From Pseudomonas sp. BGI-2 (lineage in GTDB: Bacteria > Pseudomonadota > Gammaproteobacteria > Pseudomonadales > Pseudomonadaceae), in assembly GCF_004310295.1 (NCBI RefSeq), contig NZ_SISB01000031.1, positions 1 to 64,000 of the forward strand: a stretch of 64,000 nucleotides of DNA. Reading direction: 5' to 3'. Below, in pieces: positions 27,943-36,376 of the stretch; within the stretch, counting starts at the first letter, position 1; the number at the start of each line of letters is the position of its first letter. The notes below the pieces were generated by a model that saw only the letters and a list, made by a program, of their open reading frames with translations, was not told the DNA's origin and did not search any database. The position numbers and the translations under genes are program-made.

Positions 27943-28113
27943 TCAGTGCGCGGTCACGTGACGTGCTGGCGGTTTATCGGTTTGCGCCACAGGCGCCGAT
28001 TGAGCGGGGTGGTGATGGTGCCGCCGGGTAATCCGCAAAACGCCCCACAACATGGCGGCGGCCACCGCCAGCCAGCCGGAAATCAACATCACGATTGTCA
28101 TTGTCAGGCTCAT
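27943..28113 (-). CDS. small single-span membrane protein
   Basis: A 56-residue protein with one transmembrane helix (TIVMLISGWLAVAAAMLWGV) followed by an Arg/His cluster (RITRRHHHH) and a Pro/Ala-rich tail ending RHVTAH. The start is set by GAGGAGG seven bases upstream of the ATG at 28113. The poly-His cytosolic stretch could bind metal, but this is speculation. Function unknown. Confidence 0.72.
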   Translation of the reverse strand: MSLTMTIVMLISGWLAVAAAMLWGVLRITRRHHHHPAQSAPVAQTDKPPARHVTAH

Positions 28114-28332
28114 CAGTGCCTCCTCTTTGCCCTGCCGTGGGCACACACTCTCTGCAAATGACAGTCTAGTCGTTGCTGTGTTTCAGGCTATTGACCAAAG
28201 GTCGGCGTCATCAACCAGTTCGCTCTATCGAATGCGCTCGACTGCAGGTTAAGGCTATACCGCCGTCGCGTGGCGTCCTATGATCGACGGCCAAGCCGGG
28301 AGCGTGTTGCCTGGCGTCTGAACAAGAGAGTG

Positions 28333-29007
28333 ATGATCGTGCGGGTATTTTCTCGAATTCGAACGGCGGCGCTGATTGTCGGCTGCGTTGCAGGATTGGC
28401 AGGCTGCGCGGGGAGTGTGGCGCCGGAGATCAAGCGTCTGCCGGAACGTGTCGAACTCAGCGGCACGTTCTACCGGGGCCAGGACTATCAAAGCGGGCCT
28501 CAGGTGCTGGCCAGCATGCTGTCGCAGCAGGGCGTCGTGATTACGCCCGGGTTACTCGAAAAACCCCTGCATGTGCCGGGCGCCGAAGCACAGTTGCAGC
28601 AGAACATGCAGAACCTTGCTCGTGAGTACGGGATGGTGGTTTATCCCCTCGACAGCAATCTGCCTGCGCTGTTGACCCAGGTCGCGGCCGGCTATCCGGT
28701 GATGGTGCGCTTCACTGAAGGCTCGGCGCTGTGGGCTGAACCGCGTTACGCCATTCTCGCCGGCTACAATCGCCAGAAGCAGACGGTGTTGCTGCGTGCT
28801 GGCATGAATCGCCGCAATTTGATGAGCTTCAGTTCTTTTGAGTCATCTTTCAAGGACGCCGGCGGCTGGGCCATATTGATTCAAAAGCCCAATCAGATCC
28901 CGGCCAACGTCGATCAGCAGCGCTGGCTGAAGGCAGCGAGCGATCTTGGTCGGGCCGGTCAGGAACAGGCCGCTGCACGTGCGAAGAAGGCGCTGACCGC
29001 GCAGTAG
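28333..29007 (+). CDS. C39-peptidase-like lipoprotein without catalytic residues
   Basis: A 224-residue lipoprotein (lipobox LAGC, Cys25) with the layout of Pseudomonas C39-like peptidase lipoproteins. Where active members read Q...CGP with the nucleophile Cys, this protein has QDYQSGPQ (Ser54), and the region where the catalytic His is expected reads EPRYAILAGYN, without His. So it is probably not a protease. The ATG at 28333 follows AAGAGAG. It may act as a binding domain in the envelope. Confidence 0.72.
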   Translation: MIVRVFSRIRTAALIVGCVAGLAGCAGSVAPEIKRLPERVELSGTFYRGQDYQSGPQVLASMLSQQGVVITPGLLEKPLHVPGAEAQLQQNMQNLAREYGMVVYPLDSNLPALLTQVAAGYPVMVRFTEGSALWAEPRYAILAGYNRQKQTVLLRAGMNRRNLMSFSSFESSFKDAGGWAILIQKPNQIPANVDQQRWLKAASDLGRAGQEQAAARAKKALTAQ

Positions 29008-29098
29008 GCCGTTCGTCACGTGCCCGGCACCGCCGAGCATGTCTGGCCTCTAAAGGACAAGGCCCGGTTTCTCCGGGCCAGATCCCAGGAGGCGCCCC

Positions 29099-29305
29099 AT
29101 GGCACATTCCAATACCCCCGACGGCCCGCATTCGTCTGAGCATTCTTCGGGCGACGAGTTGGGTTTCGACCCCGATTCGCCGGACCTCGCCGACCCTCAG
29201 GTCGATCCCATCGGGCCCGCCAAGGCGCCCAGGGATGTGAAGCCGGGCGACAATCCCAGGTCGCCGGCGAAGCCTTACGACCCACTCGCTGATCTGAAAC
29301 CCTAA
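29099..29305 (+). CDS. small acidic proline-rich protein
   Basis: A 68-residue hydrophilic protein rich in Asp, Pro and Ser (FDPDSPDLADPQVDPIGP..., ending DPLADLKP). Preceded by CAGGAGG with good spacing. No hydrophobic core, so likely disordered. It is 17 bases upstream of a second similar gene and probably forms an operon with it. Similar in composition to the protein at 12258. Function unknown. Confidence 0.72.
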   Translation: MAHSNTPDGPHSSEHSSGDELGFDPDSPDLADPQVDPIGPAKAPRDVKPGDNPRSPAKPYDPLADLKP

Positions 29306-29322
29306 CCCCTGGTGAGGTGCGT

Positions 29323-29538
29323 ATGTCTACTGATTCGAGTTTCAACGACAAACGTCCGGACAGTGTTCCCACAACGCCCGAAAAGGGAGTTGATCCGGTG
29401 ATGGATCCGAACGATCCGTTAAGGGATCCTTTGGCGCGTCCGATGGTGGTCCCGACGGAGCATCCCCATGGCATGAAAGATCCAAGCGTCGGGGATGGCA
29501 TTCCGGATGACGATCAGATGCCTTTACCCAACGATTAA
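29323..29538 (+). CDS. small acidic proline-rich protein
   Basis: A 71-residue hydrophilic protein (VDPVMDPNDPLRDPLARPMV..., ending QMPLPND). The ATG at 29323 follows GTGAGGTGCGT, the same leader as at 12247. It follows the similar gene at 29099 and ends at a terminator. Likely disordered, function unknown. Confidence 0.72.
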   Translation: MSTDSSFNDKRPDSVPTTPEKGVDPVMDPNDPLRDPLARPMVVPTEHPHGMKDPSVGDGIPDDDQMPLPND

Positions 29539-29546
29539 CGCCAGAC

Positions 29547-29581
29547 GAAAAAAAGCCCCGAATGATCGGGGCTTTGTTTTG
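29547..29581 (+). terminator. rho-independent terminator
   Basis: Stem AAAGCCCCGA / TCGGGGCTTT with A and T runs, between the small acidic gene pair and the convergent pbpG. Confidence 0.93.
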
Positions 29582-29596
29582 TTTGCTGTCGCTGAC

Positions 29597-30535
29597 TTAT
29601 TTCGAAGCTTCAACCACGCCGCTCTGACGATGCTTGAGGTTCTTGTCCGATTTGTACTGCAAGGCTACCGATGGCACGTCTGCGCCTTTGCCGGTTTCCA
29701 CCCAACTGCGGATGCGGGCGGCATCGGCAAAATGCGTGTACTTGCCAAAGGCGTCGAGGATCACCAGCGCCACCTGGCGATTGCCCATGCTGGTCACCAA
29801 CACCAGGCAGTGACCGGCTTCATTGGTGAACCCGGTCTTGGTGAGCTTGATGTCCCAGTTTGGCTTGCGGACCAAATGGTCGGTGTTACGGAAACCCAAG
29901 CTGTACTTGGGTTTGCGGAACGTGACGGTTTTTTCCTTGGTGGTGCTCAGCTCGGTCAATAACGGATATTTATGTGCGGCGATCAGCAATTTGCTCAGGT
30001 CGCGGGCAGTGGAGACGTTACGAGGGGAGAGTCCGGTCGGTTCGACGAAGTGGGTGCTGGTCATGCCCAGCGCCTTGGCCTTGGCGTTCATCGCGGCAAT
30101 GAATGCGACATAGCCGCCCGGATAGTGATGGGCCAGGCTCGCGGCTGCACGATTTTCCGAAGACATCAGGGCGATCAGCAGCATTTCCCTGCGCGACAAT
30201 TCGCTTTTGAGTTTGACCCGGGAAAACACGCCTTTCATTTCTGGTGTGTCGCTGATGTTGATGTTGATGTATTCGTCCATGTTCTGCCTGGCCTCAACCA
30301 CGACCAGGCCGGTCATCAATTTGCTGACAGAGGCGATAGGGACAACCACGTCGGGATTGCTTGCATAGATGACTTTGTTGGTCTGCATATCCAGCAGCAA
30401 AGAACTGCCGGAAGCGAGCTTGAGTTGTTTCGTATCTCGGGGGGGCGCGGTGGTCTCCGCGGCATTAACGGTTGGCGTGATGAACGTCCCTGTAAATGCA
30501 AACAATAGGCTCAGGATGGAAAGACGGATTTTCAC
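29597..30535 (-). CDS. pbpG: D-alanyl-D-alanine endopeptidase (PBP7)
   Basis: Periplasmic low-molecular-mass penicillin-binding protein that cleaves D-Ala-meso-DAP cross-bridges in peptidoglycan. Signal peptide ending near NAA (residue 26). The three active-site motifs are present: S69-V-S-K72, S126-E-N128 and K233-T-G. At 312 residues it matches E. coli PbpG and lacks the C-terminal anchor domain of the carboxypeptidase DacA/DacC. Confidence 0.94.
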   Translation of the reverse strand: MKIRLSILSLLFAFTGTFITPTVNAAETTAPPRDTKQLKLASGSSLLLDMQTNKVIYASNPDVVVPIASVSKLMTGLVVVEARQNMDEYININISDTPEMKGVFSRVKLKSELSRREMLLIALMSSENRAAASLAHHYPGGYVAFIAAMNAKAKALGMTSTHFVEPTGLSPRNVSTARDLSKLLIAAHKYPLLTELSTTKEKTVTFRKPKYSLGFRNTDHLVRKPNWDIKLTKTGFTNEAGHCLVLVTSMGNRQVALVILDAFGKYTHFADAARIRSWVETGKGADVPSVALQYKSDKNLKHRQSGVVEASK

Positions 30536-30713
30536 GCTGGCAGACTCATAAGGTGTTGATAAGCCGTTATGTAACGGGCTATTTCGTAAAAGCGCGACAT
30601 TCTGGAGTATGGCTGAATAACTGTCGATGGTTGGTCAAGGAGGAGGTGAAAGTCCTTGGAAATGTGAAAAAAAAGTCATTTTCCGGCGGATGGTCGATAT
30701 TTCACTTCAGACA

Positions 30714-30745
30714 AAAAGAACCCCGCCATTGGCGGGGGTCTTTTG
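30714..30745 (-). terminator. rho-independent terminator of folD
   Basis: Stem CCCCGCC / GGCGGGG with ATT loop; on the minus strand it is followed by a T run and it lies just after the folD stop. Confidence 0.9.
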
Positions 30746-30771
30746 TTCGTCGCTTATGTCGAAGCGGGCAC

Positions 30772-31626
30772 TCAGCTGTGCAGTGTTTCCGCCGCGTACA
30801 GCGTATTTTCCAGCAGGCAAGCACGCGTCATCGGGCCGACACCACCCGGGACTGGAGTGATCCAGCCGGCGCGGGGCAGGGCGGTTTCGTAGATCACGTC
30901 ACCGACCAGTTTGCCGTCTTCCTGGCGATTGATGCCGACGTCGATCACGATCGCGCCTTCCTTGATCCACTCACCTTTGACCAGACCCGGCTTGCCGGCG
31001 GCTACGACGACCAGATCGGCACGGCCGACATGGCCGGCCAAATCCTTGGTGAAGCGGTGAGTGACGGTTACGGTGCAACCGGCGAGCAGCAATTCCATCG
31101 CCATCGGGCGACCAACAATGTTGGACGCTCCGACCACGACGGCGTCCATCCCGTAAAGATCGGCACCGGTGCTTTCCAGCAGGGTCATGATGCCTTTAGG
31201 GGTGCATGGGCGCAGCAGTGGAATGCGTTGGGCCAGGCGACCGACGTTATAGGGATGGAAACCGTCGACGTCTTTGTCCGGACGAATACGTTCCAGCAAT
31301 TTGGAGGCATCCAGGTGTTCAGGTAAAGGAAGCTGAAGCAGAACGCCGTCAATTGCCGGGTCGTCGTTCAGGCGATCGATCAGATCGGTCAGTGCTTTTT
31401 GAGTGGTTTCGGAAGGCAGGTCGTAGGCTTGGGAAATGAACCCGACCTCTTCACAGTCTTTACGCTTGTGCGAGACATAAACCTGAGAGGCAGGATCGCT
31501 GCCGACCAGGATCACCGCGAGGCCCGGTGTGCGCAGGCCTTGCTCGCGACGCTCGGTGACTCGTTTGGCGATCTGCTGGCGCAGGCTGGCGGCGATCGAT
31601 TTGCCGTCGATTAGTTGTGCAGTCAT
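30772..31626 (-). CDS. folD: methylenetetrahydrofolate dehydrogenase/cyclohydrolase
   Basis: Bifunctional cytosolic enzyme converting 5,10-methylene-THF to 10-formyl-THF with NADP+. Catalytic Tyr50 and Lys54 (YVSHKRKDC) are present, as are DGVLLQLPLP and the cofactor loop GASNIVGRP. Length 284, the usual size. It is divergent from the tRNA cluster, the arrangement seen in other Pseudomonas. Confidence 0.97.
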   Translation of the reverse strand: MTAQLIDGKSIAASLRQQIAKRVTERREQGLRTPGLAVILVGSDPASQVYVSHKRKDCEEVGFISQAYDLPSETTQKALTDLIDRLNDDPAIDGVLLQLPLPEHLDASKLLERIRPDKDVDGFHPYNVGRLAQRIPLLRPCTPKGIMTLLESTGADLYGMDAVVVGASNIVGRPMAMELLLAGCTVTVTHRFTKDLAGHVGRADLVVVAAGKPGLVKGEWIKEGAIVIDVGINRQEDGKLVGDVIYETALPRAGWITPVPGGVGPMTRACLLENTLYAAETLHS

Positions 31627-31757
31627 TGCGCGTGATTAACCATCGAGAGGGGAAAAAAAGAGAACGCATTCTCGCATGTCATGAGGTGAGGGCAAAGGCG
31701 CTTGGTCTGCAAATTCCTCTAAGCCCTTTAATTAAATGAATTTTTTATAAAAAGGAT

Positions 31758-31784
31758 TTGACGGCCTTCGGGGCGCTCTATACT
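31758..31784 (+). promoter_or_regulatory. sigma-70 promoter of the tRNA cluster
   Basis: TTGACG (31758) and TATACT (31779) separated by 15 bases, preceded by an AT-rich stretch resembling an UP element (ATGAATTTTTTATAAAAAGG). The first tRNA begins about 110 bases downstream. Confidence 0.6.
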
Positions 31785-31901
31785 ATTCGTCGCACTTGTC
31801 GGGCACAGCCTAGCACTGGATGAGAAGGTCAAGCGGAATTACGGTTCTGTGAGGCTGGAAAGCTCTTAGTTTGTAGTCCTCCAAGAGTACAGATTAATAA
31901 G

Positions 31902-31978
31902 GCGCCCGTAGCTCAGCTGGATAGAGCATCCGCCTTCTAAGCGGATGGTCGCAGGTTCGAGTCCTGCCGGGTGCGCCA
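31902..31978 (+). tRNA. tRNA-Arg (anticodon TCT)
   Basis: A 77-base cloverleaf with acceptor GCGCCCG / CGGGTGC, anticodon loop CTTCTAA and encoded CCA. First gene in a cluster of four tRNAs. Confidence 0.95.
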
Positions 31979-32009
31979 TTAGGCAGCTTTGGCACAAGTA
32001 GCGCAATAT

Positions 32010-32086
32010 GGTGGGCGTAGCTCAGTTGGTAGAGCACGGGATTGTGACTCCCGTTGTCGAGGGTTCGATCCCCTTCGTCCACCCCA
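32010..32086 (+). tRNA. tRNA-His (anticodon GTG), copy 1
   Basis: A 77-base tRNA including the extra 5' G typical of tRNA-His, with anticodon loop TTGTGAC and encoded CCA. Identical to the copy at 32304. Confidence 0.95.
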
Positions 32087-32092
32087 TATTTC

Positions 32093-32129
32093 AAAAGGCG
32101 CCAGATTAACAGTCTGGCGCCTTTGCTTT
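32093..32129 (+). terminator. hairpin with T-rich tail after tRNA-His copy 1
   Basis: Stem AGGCGCCAGA / TCTGGCGCCT, then TTTGCTTT. It lies inside the tRNA cluster, so it is either a partial terminator or a processing signal. The same hairpin follows copy 2. Confidence 0.7.
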
Positions 32130-32142
32130 AACAGCTTCAAAC

Positions 32143-32227
32143 GCGGATGTGGTGGAATTGGTAGACACACTGGATTTAGGTTCCAGCGCCGCAAGGTGTA
32201 AGAGTTCGAGTCTCTTCATCCGCACCA
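32143..32227 (+). tRNA. tRNA-Leu (anticodon TAG)
   Basis: An 85-base class II tRNA with acceptor GCGGATG / CATCCGC, anticodon loop TTTAGGT, a long variable arm and encoded CCA. Confidence 0.94.
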
Positions 32228-32303
32228 AATAAAGCTTCACACAAGCCGGCTGGCTTGGTTGGGGCGCAGCAAGGAAGTGTTTGGCTTCTTTGCAAGGCAA
32301 TAT

Positions 32304-32380
32304 GGTGGGCGTAGCTCAGTTGGTAGAGCACGGGATTGTGACTCCCGTTGTCGAGGGTTCGATCCCCTTCGTCCACCCCA
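32304..32380 (+). tRNA. tRNA-His (anticodon GTG), copy 2
   Basis: Same sequence as copy 1, including the flanking CAATAT on the left and TATTTC on the right; part of a direct repeat of about 120 bases. Confidence 0.95.
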
Positions 32381-32387
32381 TATTTCG

Positions 32388-32427
32388 AGAGGCGCCAGAT
32401 TTAACAGTCTGGCGCCTTTTTTGTTTT
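32388..32427 (+). terminator. terminator of the tRNA cluster
   Basis: Stem GGCGCCAGA / TCTGGCGCC followed by TTTTTTGTTTT, a stronger T run than the otherwise matching hairpin at 32093. Confidence 0.88.
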
Positions 32428-32782
32428 AGCGGTTCGAGTGTTAAGCGGCTGCATGTCCTGGGTCGCAGGGGCGGGGTGTTTCGTCGTATTTATGTTTCTC
32501 GATGATGCCGCGCCACCCGCCGACCTTGCTCGCAAGATCGGCTGTCAGGGAGATGATTGGCAGTTCTTCTATATATAGAAGGATTGGCGCAGAGCCCTGG
32601 CATGACTGGCTGTATTTGCTAACAGGGCGAGGCGCAACCGTTTGTCCCTCGCCTATAAATTGCCTGCTGCTTTTTTACCCGTTTTCAGTAGGGTGACTTC
32701 TTGAGTTTGACCCACTAGAATGCATGCCCTTGATTCTGGGGTCGGAAACGGCCGGCTAACGTCTGTGCAACGAGGAATATCC
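32428..32782. other. gene-free stretch upstream of tig
   Basis: No convincing gene in 355 bases. It holds a perfect 16-base palindrome CTTCTATATATAGAAG at 32566-32581 and an inverted repeat GGCGAGG / CCTCGCC at 32626-32653. A TAGAAT hexamer at about 32715 could be the tig -10 element, with a weak GTGACT -35. Confidence 0.5.
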
Positions 32783-34093
32783 ATGCAAGTTTCTGTTGAA
32801 AATACTTCTGCTCTTGAGCGCCGCATGAGCATCATCGTGCCGGCTGAGCGCATCGAGACTCAGGTCAACAAGCGTCTGCAGCAGACTGCCCAAAAGGCCA
32901 AGATTGCTGGCTTTCGTCCAGGCAAAGTGCCAATGAGCGAAATCAAGCGCCGTTTCGGTGCTGATGCGCGTCAGGAAGCCGTAGGCGATGTGATCCAGTC
33001 TTCCTTCTACGAAGCTGTTGTCGAGCAGAAGCTGAACCCGGCTGGCGCTCCTTCGATCGAACCTAAATCGATGGAAGCCGGCAAAGATCTGGAATACGTC
33101 GCTATCTTCGAAGTGTTCCCTGAGTTCACCGTTGCTGGCTTCGACGGTATCACCGTAGAGCGCCTGAGCGCTGACGTGGCTGATGCCGATCTGGACAAAA
33201 TGCTGGACGTCCTGCGCAAGCAGAACACCCGTTTCGAAGTGGCCGATCGCGCTGCCCAGAACAACGACCAACTGAACATCGATTTCGTCGGCAAGGTTGA
33301 CGGTGAAGTGTTCGCTGGCGGTTCCGCCAAAGGTACTCAGCTGGTTCTGGGTTCCGGCCGCATGATCCCTGGTTTCGAAGACGGTCTGGTTGGTGCTAAA
33401 GCCGGCGAAGAGCGCGTTCTGAGCCTGACCTTCCCAGAGGACTATCAGAACCTCGACCTGGCCGGCAAGACCGCTGAGTTCACCGTTACCGTGAACACTG
33501 TTTCCGAGCCAAAACTGCCAGAGCTGAACGAAGAATTCTTCGCTCAATTCGGCATCAAGGAAACTGGCCTGGAAGGCTTCCGCACCGAAGTTCGCAAGAA
33601 CATGGAGCGCGAGCTGCGTCAGGCGATCAAATCCAAGGTCAAGAATCAGGTAATGGACGGTCTGCTGGCCACCAACCCGATCGAAGTGCCTAAGGCTCTG
33701 CTGTCCAACGAAGTTGACCGTCTGCGCGTGCAGGCTGTTCAGCAATTCGGCGGCAACATCAAGCCTGACCAACTGCCGGTCGAGCTGTTCGAAGAACAAG
33801 CCAAGCGCCGCGTTGTGCTGGGTCTGATCGTGGCTGAAGTGGTCAAGCAATTCGACCTCAAGCCTGACGACGCCCGCGTTCGCGAAATGATTCAGGAAAT
33901 GGCTTCGGCCTACCAAGAGCCTGAACAGGTTGTGTCCTGGTACTACAAGAACGACCAGCAACTGAACGAAGTCCGTTCGGTTGTGCTGGAAGAACAAGTT
34001 GTGGATACTGTTCTGCAGAAAGCTAGCGTGACCGATAAATCGGTCTCTTACGAAGAAGCAGTCAAGCCGGTAGAAGCTCCACAAGCCGACTGA
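32783..34093 (+). CDS. tig: trigger factor
   Basis: Ribosome-bound folding chaperone with peptidyl-prolyl isomerase activity. The ribosome-binding signature is present near residue 44 (GFRPGKVP), the FKBP domain spans roughly 150-240 (ADRAAQNNDQLNIDFVGKVD...), and the C-terminal chaperone domain follows. Length 436. The true start is MQVSVENTS at 32783, after AGGAATATCC, although the frame opens at 32720. First of the tig-clpP-clpX-lon series. Confidence 0.97.
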   Translation: MQVSVENTSALERRMSIIVPAERIETQVNKRLQQTAQKAKIAGFRPGKVPMSEIKRRFGADARQEAVGDVIQSSFYEAVVEQKLNPAGAPSIEPKSMEAGKDLEYVAIFEVFPEFTVAGFDGITVERLSADVADADLDKMLDVLRKQNTRFEVADRAAQNNDQLNIDFVGKVDGEVFAGGSAKGTQLVLGSGRMIPGFEDGLVGAKAGEERVLSLTFPEDYQNLDLAGKTAEFTVTVNTVSEPKLPELNEEFFAQFGIKETGLEGFRTEVRKNMERELRQAIKSKVKNQVMDGLLATNPIEVPKALLSNEVDRLRVQAVQQFGGNIKPDQLPVELFEEQAKRRVVLGLIVAEVVKQFDLKPDDARVREMIQEMASAYQEPEQVVSWYYKNDQQLNEVRSVVLEEQVVDTVLQKASVTDKSVSYEEAVKPVEAPQAD

Positions 34094-34119
34094 TCGTTTT
34101 TGCGGTAAGAAGCACACAC

Positions 34120-34147
34120 CATAAGCCAGCCTTCGTGCTGGCTTATG
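34120..34147 (+). other. hairpin between tig and clpP
   Basis: Perfect 11-base-pair stem CATAAGCCAGC / GCTGGCTTATG with loop CTTCGT. There is no T run after it, so it may be a read-through attenuator or RNA-stability element rather than a terminator. Confidence 0.65.
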
Positions 34148-34186
34148 CGTATTCAAGACATAACTATTTGGGAGTGACTGCAGAGC

Positions 34187-34822
34187 ATGTTCCGTAATTC
34201 GTATATTCAGCAGAACTCTGATATCCAGGCCGCAGGCGGCCTGGTCCCGATGGTTGTCGAGCAGTCCGCTCGTGGCGAGCGCGCCTACGACATTTACTCG
34301 CGTCTTCTCAAGGAGCGAGTGATCTTTCTGGTTGGCCCGGTAGAGGACTACATGGCTAACCTGATTTGTGCGCAATTGCTGTTCCTTGAAGCGGAAAACC
34401 CGGACAAGGACATCCATCTCTATATCAACTCCCCGGGCGGTTCGGTGACAGCGGGCATGTCGATCTACGACACCATGCAGTTCATCAAACCCAACGTATC
34501 GACCACCTGTATCGGTCAGGCGTGCAGCATGGGCGCGTTTCTACTGACGGCCGGTGCTCCGGGCAAGCGCTTCTGCCTGCCGAACTCACGCGTGATGATT
34601 CACCAGCCACTGGGCGGCTTCCAGGGGCAGGCGTCGGATATCGAAATCCATGCCAAGGAAATCCTCTTCATTCGTGAGCGTCTCAACACGCTGATGGCCA
34701 AGCACAGCGGGCACACTCTTGAAGAGATCGAGCGTGATACCAACCGCGATAACTTCATGAGTGCAGAAGCCGCGCGTGAGTACGGGTTGATCGATGAAGT
34801 GATCAGCCAGCGCCCCGCTTAA
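34187..34822 (+). CDS. clpP: ATP-dependent Clp protease proteolytic subunit
   Basis: Serine protease that forms the tetradecameric degradation chamber used by ClpX and ClpA. Catalytic triad Ser114 (QACSMGAF), His139 (VMIHQPLGG) and Asp188 (NRDNF). 211 residues with a short N-terminal propeptide. Directly upstream of clpX. Confidence 0.97.
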   Translation: MFRNSYIQQNSDIQAAGGLVPMVVEQSARGERAYDIYSRLLKERVIFLVGPVEDYMANLICAQLLFLEAENPDKDIHLYINSPGGSVTAGMSIYDTMQFIKPNVSTTCIGQACSMGAFLLTAGAPGKRFCLPNSRVMIHQPLGGFQGQASDIEIHAKEILFIRERLNTLMAKHSGHTLEEIERDTNRDNFMSAEAAREYGLIDEVISQRPA

Positions 34823-34864
34823 AATAAGCAGCTCAAAATAGGGTTGGTCGGCTGGTCCGATCAC

Positions 34865-34888
34865 CTGCGGGCTTGAAAAAGCCCGCAA
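34865..34888 (+). other. hairpin between clpP and clpX
   Basis: Stem TGCGGGCTT / AAGCCCGCA with a short A-rich loop and no T run after it; likely an attenuator or processing hairpin, allowing different amounts of clpP and clpX message. Confidence 0.55.
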
Positions 34889-34934
34889 TAGCCTTCATCT
34901 TGTGTTGCAAGCCTATCGGATTTGGATCGAACGA

Positions 34935-36218
34935 ATGACTGACACCCGCAACGGCGAGGACAACGGCAAGCTGCTCTATTGCTCCTTCTGTGGCAAAAGC
35001 CAGCATGAAGTGCGCAAATTGATTGCCGGCCCCTCGGTCTTTATCTGCGACGAGTGCGTTGACCTGTGCAATGACATCATCCGTGAGGAGGTGCAGGAAG
35101 CTCAGGCCGAAAGCAGCGCGCATAAATTGCCTTCGCCTAAAGAAATCAGCGGCATCCTTGATCAGTACGTGATTGGTCAGGAGCGTGCGAAAAAGGTTCT
35201 GGCCGTAGCGGTGTACAACCACTACAAGCGTCTGAACCAGCGTGACAAAAAGAATGACGACGTCGAACTCGGCAAAAGCAACATTTTGCTGATCGGCCCG
35301 ACAGGCTCGGGTAAAACCCTGCTTGCCGAAACACTGGCTCGCTTGCTGAACGTTCCGTTCACCATTGCCGACGCAACCACCCTCACCGAGGCGGGTTACG
35401 TGGGTGAAGATGTCGAGAACATCATTCAGAAGCTGCTGCAGAAGTGCGATTACGATGTAGAAAAAGCCCAGATGGGCATTGTTTACATCGATGAGATCGA
35501 CAAGATCTCGCGCAAGTCTGACAACCCGTCGATCACCCGAGACGTTTCCGGTGAGGGCGTGCAGCAGGCCCTGCTCAAGTTGATCGAAGGCACGGTCGCT
35601 TCCGTTCCACCTCAAGGTGGTCGCAAGCATCCGCAGCAGGAATTCCTTCAGGTCGACACCCGTAACATCCTGTTCATCTGCGGCGGTGCGTTCTCCGGTC
35701 TGGAAAAGGTTATTCAAAACCGTTCCACCAAGGGCGGCATTGGCTTCAACGCGGAAGTTCGCAGCAAGGAAGAAGGCAAGAAAGTCGGTGAATCCCTGCG
35801 TGAAGTCGAGCCTGACGATTTGGTCAAGTTCGGTCTGATCCCGGAATTCGTCGGTCGTCTACCGGTCCTTGCCACGCTGGACGAGCTTGATGAAGCTGCG
35901 TTGATGCAGATTCTCACCGAGCCGAAAAACGCTCTGACCAAGCAGTATGCCAAGCTGTTCGAGATGGAAGGCGTGGACCTGGAATTCCGGGCCGACGCGC
36001 TGAAATCGGTCGCCAAACGTGCCCTGGAACGCAAGACCGGTGCCCGTGGACTGCGTTCGATTCTCGAAGGTGTATTGCTCGACACTATGTATGAAATCCC
36101 CTCGCAGTCCGAGGTGAGTAAAGTAGTGATCGACGAAAGCGTTATAGAAGGCAAGTCCAAGCCACTGTATATCTACGAAAACAGTGAGCCTGCTGCCAAG
36201 GCTGCGCCAGACGCTTAA
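34935..36218 (+). CDS. clpX: Clp protease ATP-binding subunit ClpX
   Basis: AAA+ unfoldase that recognises tagged substrates and feeds them to ClpP. The N-terminal zinc domain has Cys16, Cys19, Cys38 and Cys41. Walker A (GPTGSGKT) is at 121-128, Walker B (VYIDEID) near 186, and the IGF-type ClpP-binding loop reads GGIGF near 274. The start MTDTRNGEDN at 34935 gives 427 residues; the frame opens 11 codons earlier. Confidence 0.97.
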   Translation: MTDTRNGEDNGKLLYCSFCGKSQHEVRKLIAGPSVFICDECVDLCNDIIREEVQEAQAESSAHKLPSPKEISGILDQYVIGQERAKKVLAVAVYNHYKRLNQRDKKNDDVELGKSNILLIGPTGSGKTLLAETLARLLNVPFTIADATTLTEAGYVGEDVENIIQKLLQKCDYDVEKAQMGIVYIDEIDKISRKSDNPSITRDVSGEGVQQALLKLIEGTVASVPPQGGRKHPQQEFLQVDTRNILFICGGAFSGLEKVIQNRSTKGGIGFNAEVRSKEEGKKVGESLREVEPDDLVKFGLIPEFVGRLPVLATLDELDEAALMQILTEPKNALTKQYAKLFEMEGVDLEFRADALKSVAKRALERKTGARGLRSILEGVLLDTMYEIPSQSEVSKVVIDESVIEGKSKPLYIYENSEPAAKAAPDA

Positions 36219-36239
36219 GCGTCAGGCAGCTGGAACTAA

Positions 36240-36267
36240 GAAGGGGCCTTCGGGCCCCTTTTCTTTT
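36240..36267 (+). terminator. clpX terminator
   Basis: Stem AAGGGGCC / GGCCCCTT closed by a TTCG tetraloop and followed by TTCTTTT. Confidence 0.92.
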
Positions 36268-36292
36268 GTGGGAGCGAGGCTTGCCCGCGAAG
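36267..36292. repeat. single REP-type unit
   Basis: One arm only, GTGGGAGCGAGGCTTGCCCG, right after the clpX terminator. The opposite arm is reduced to a trace near 36320 (GCTGCCACAG). Confidence 0.65.
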
Positions 36293-36376
36293 ACGGCCTT
36301 GCAGCCGACTATTTTCTGAAGCTGCCACAGGTTGCGGGCCGCAATTGGACAATCTTTTAAGTGGTTCTTTTATCCG

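Noticed and set aside
32010..32380. Possible integrative element using the tRNA genes as attachment site
   Set aside because: No integrase and no partial tRNA copy flanking foreign genes; the repeat is a whole tRNA-His unit in a conserved housekeeping cluster.
32756..34417. 553-codon opposite-strand frame over tig and clpP
   Set aside because: It spans two highly conserved genes and their gap; its sequence is the antisense of known proteins.
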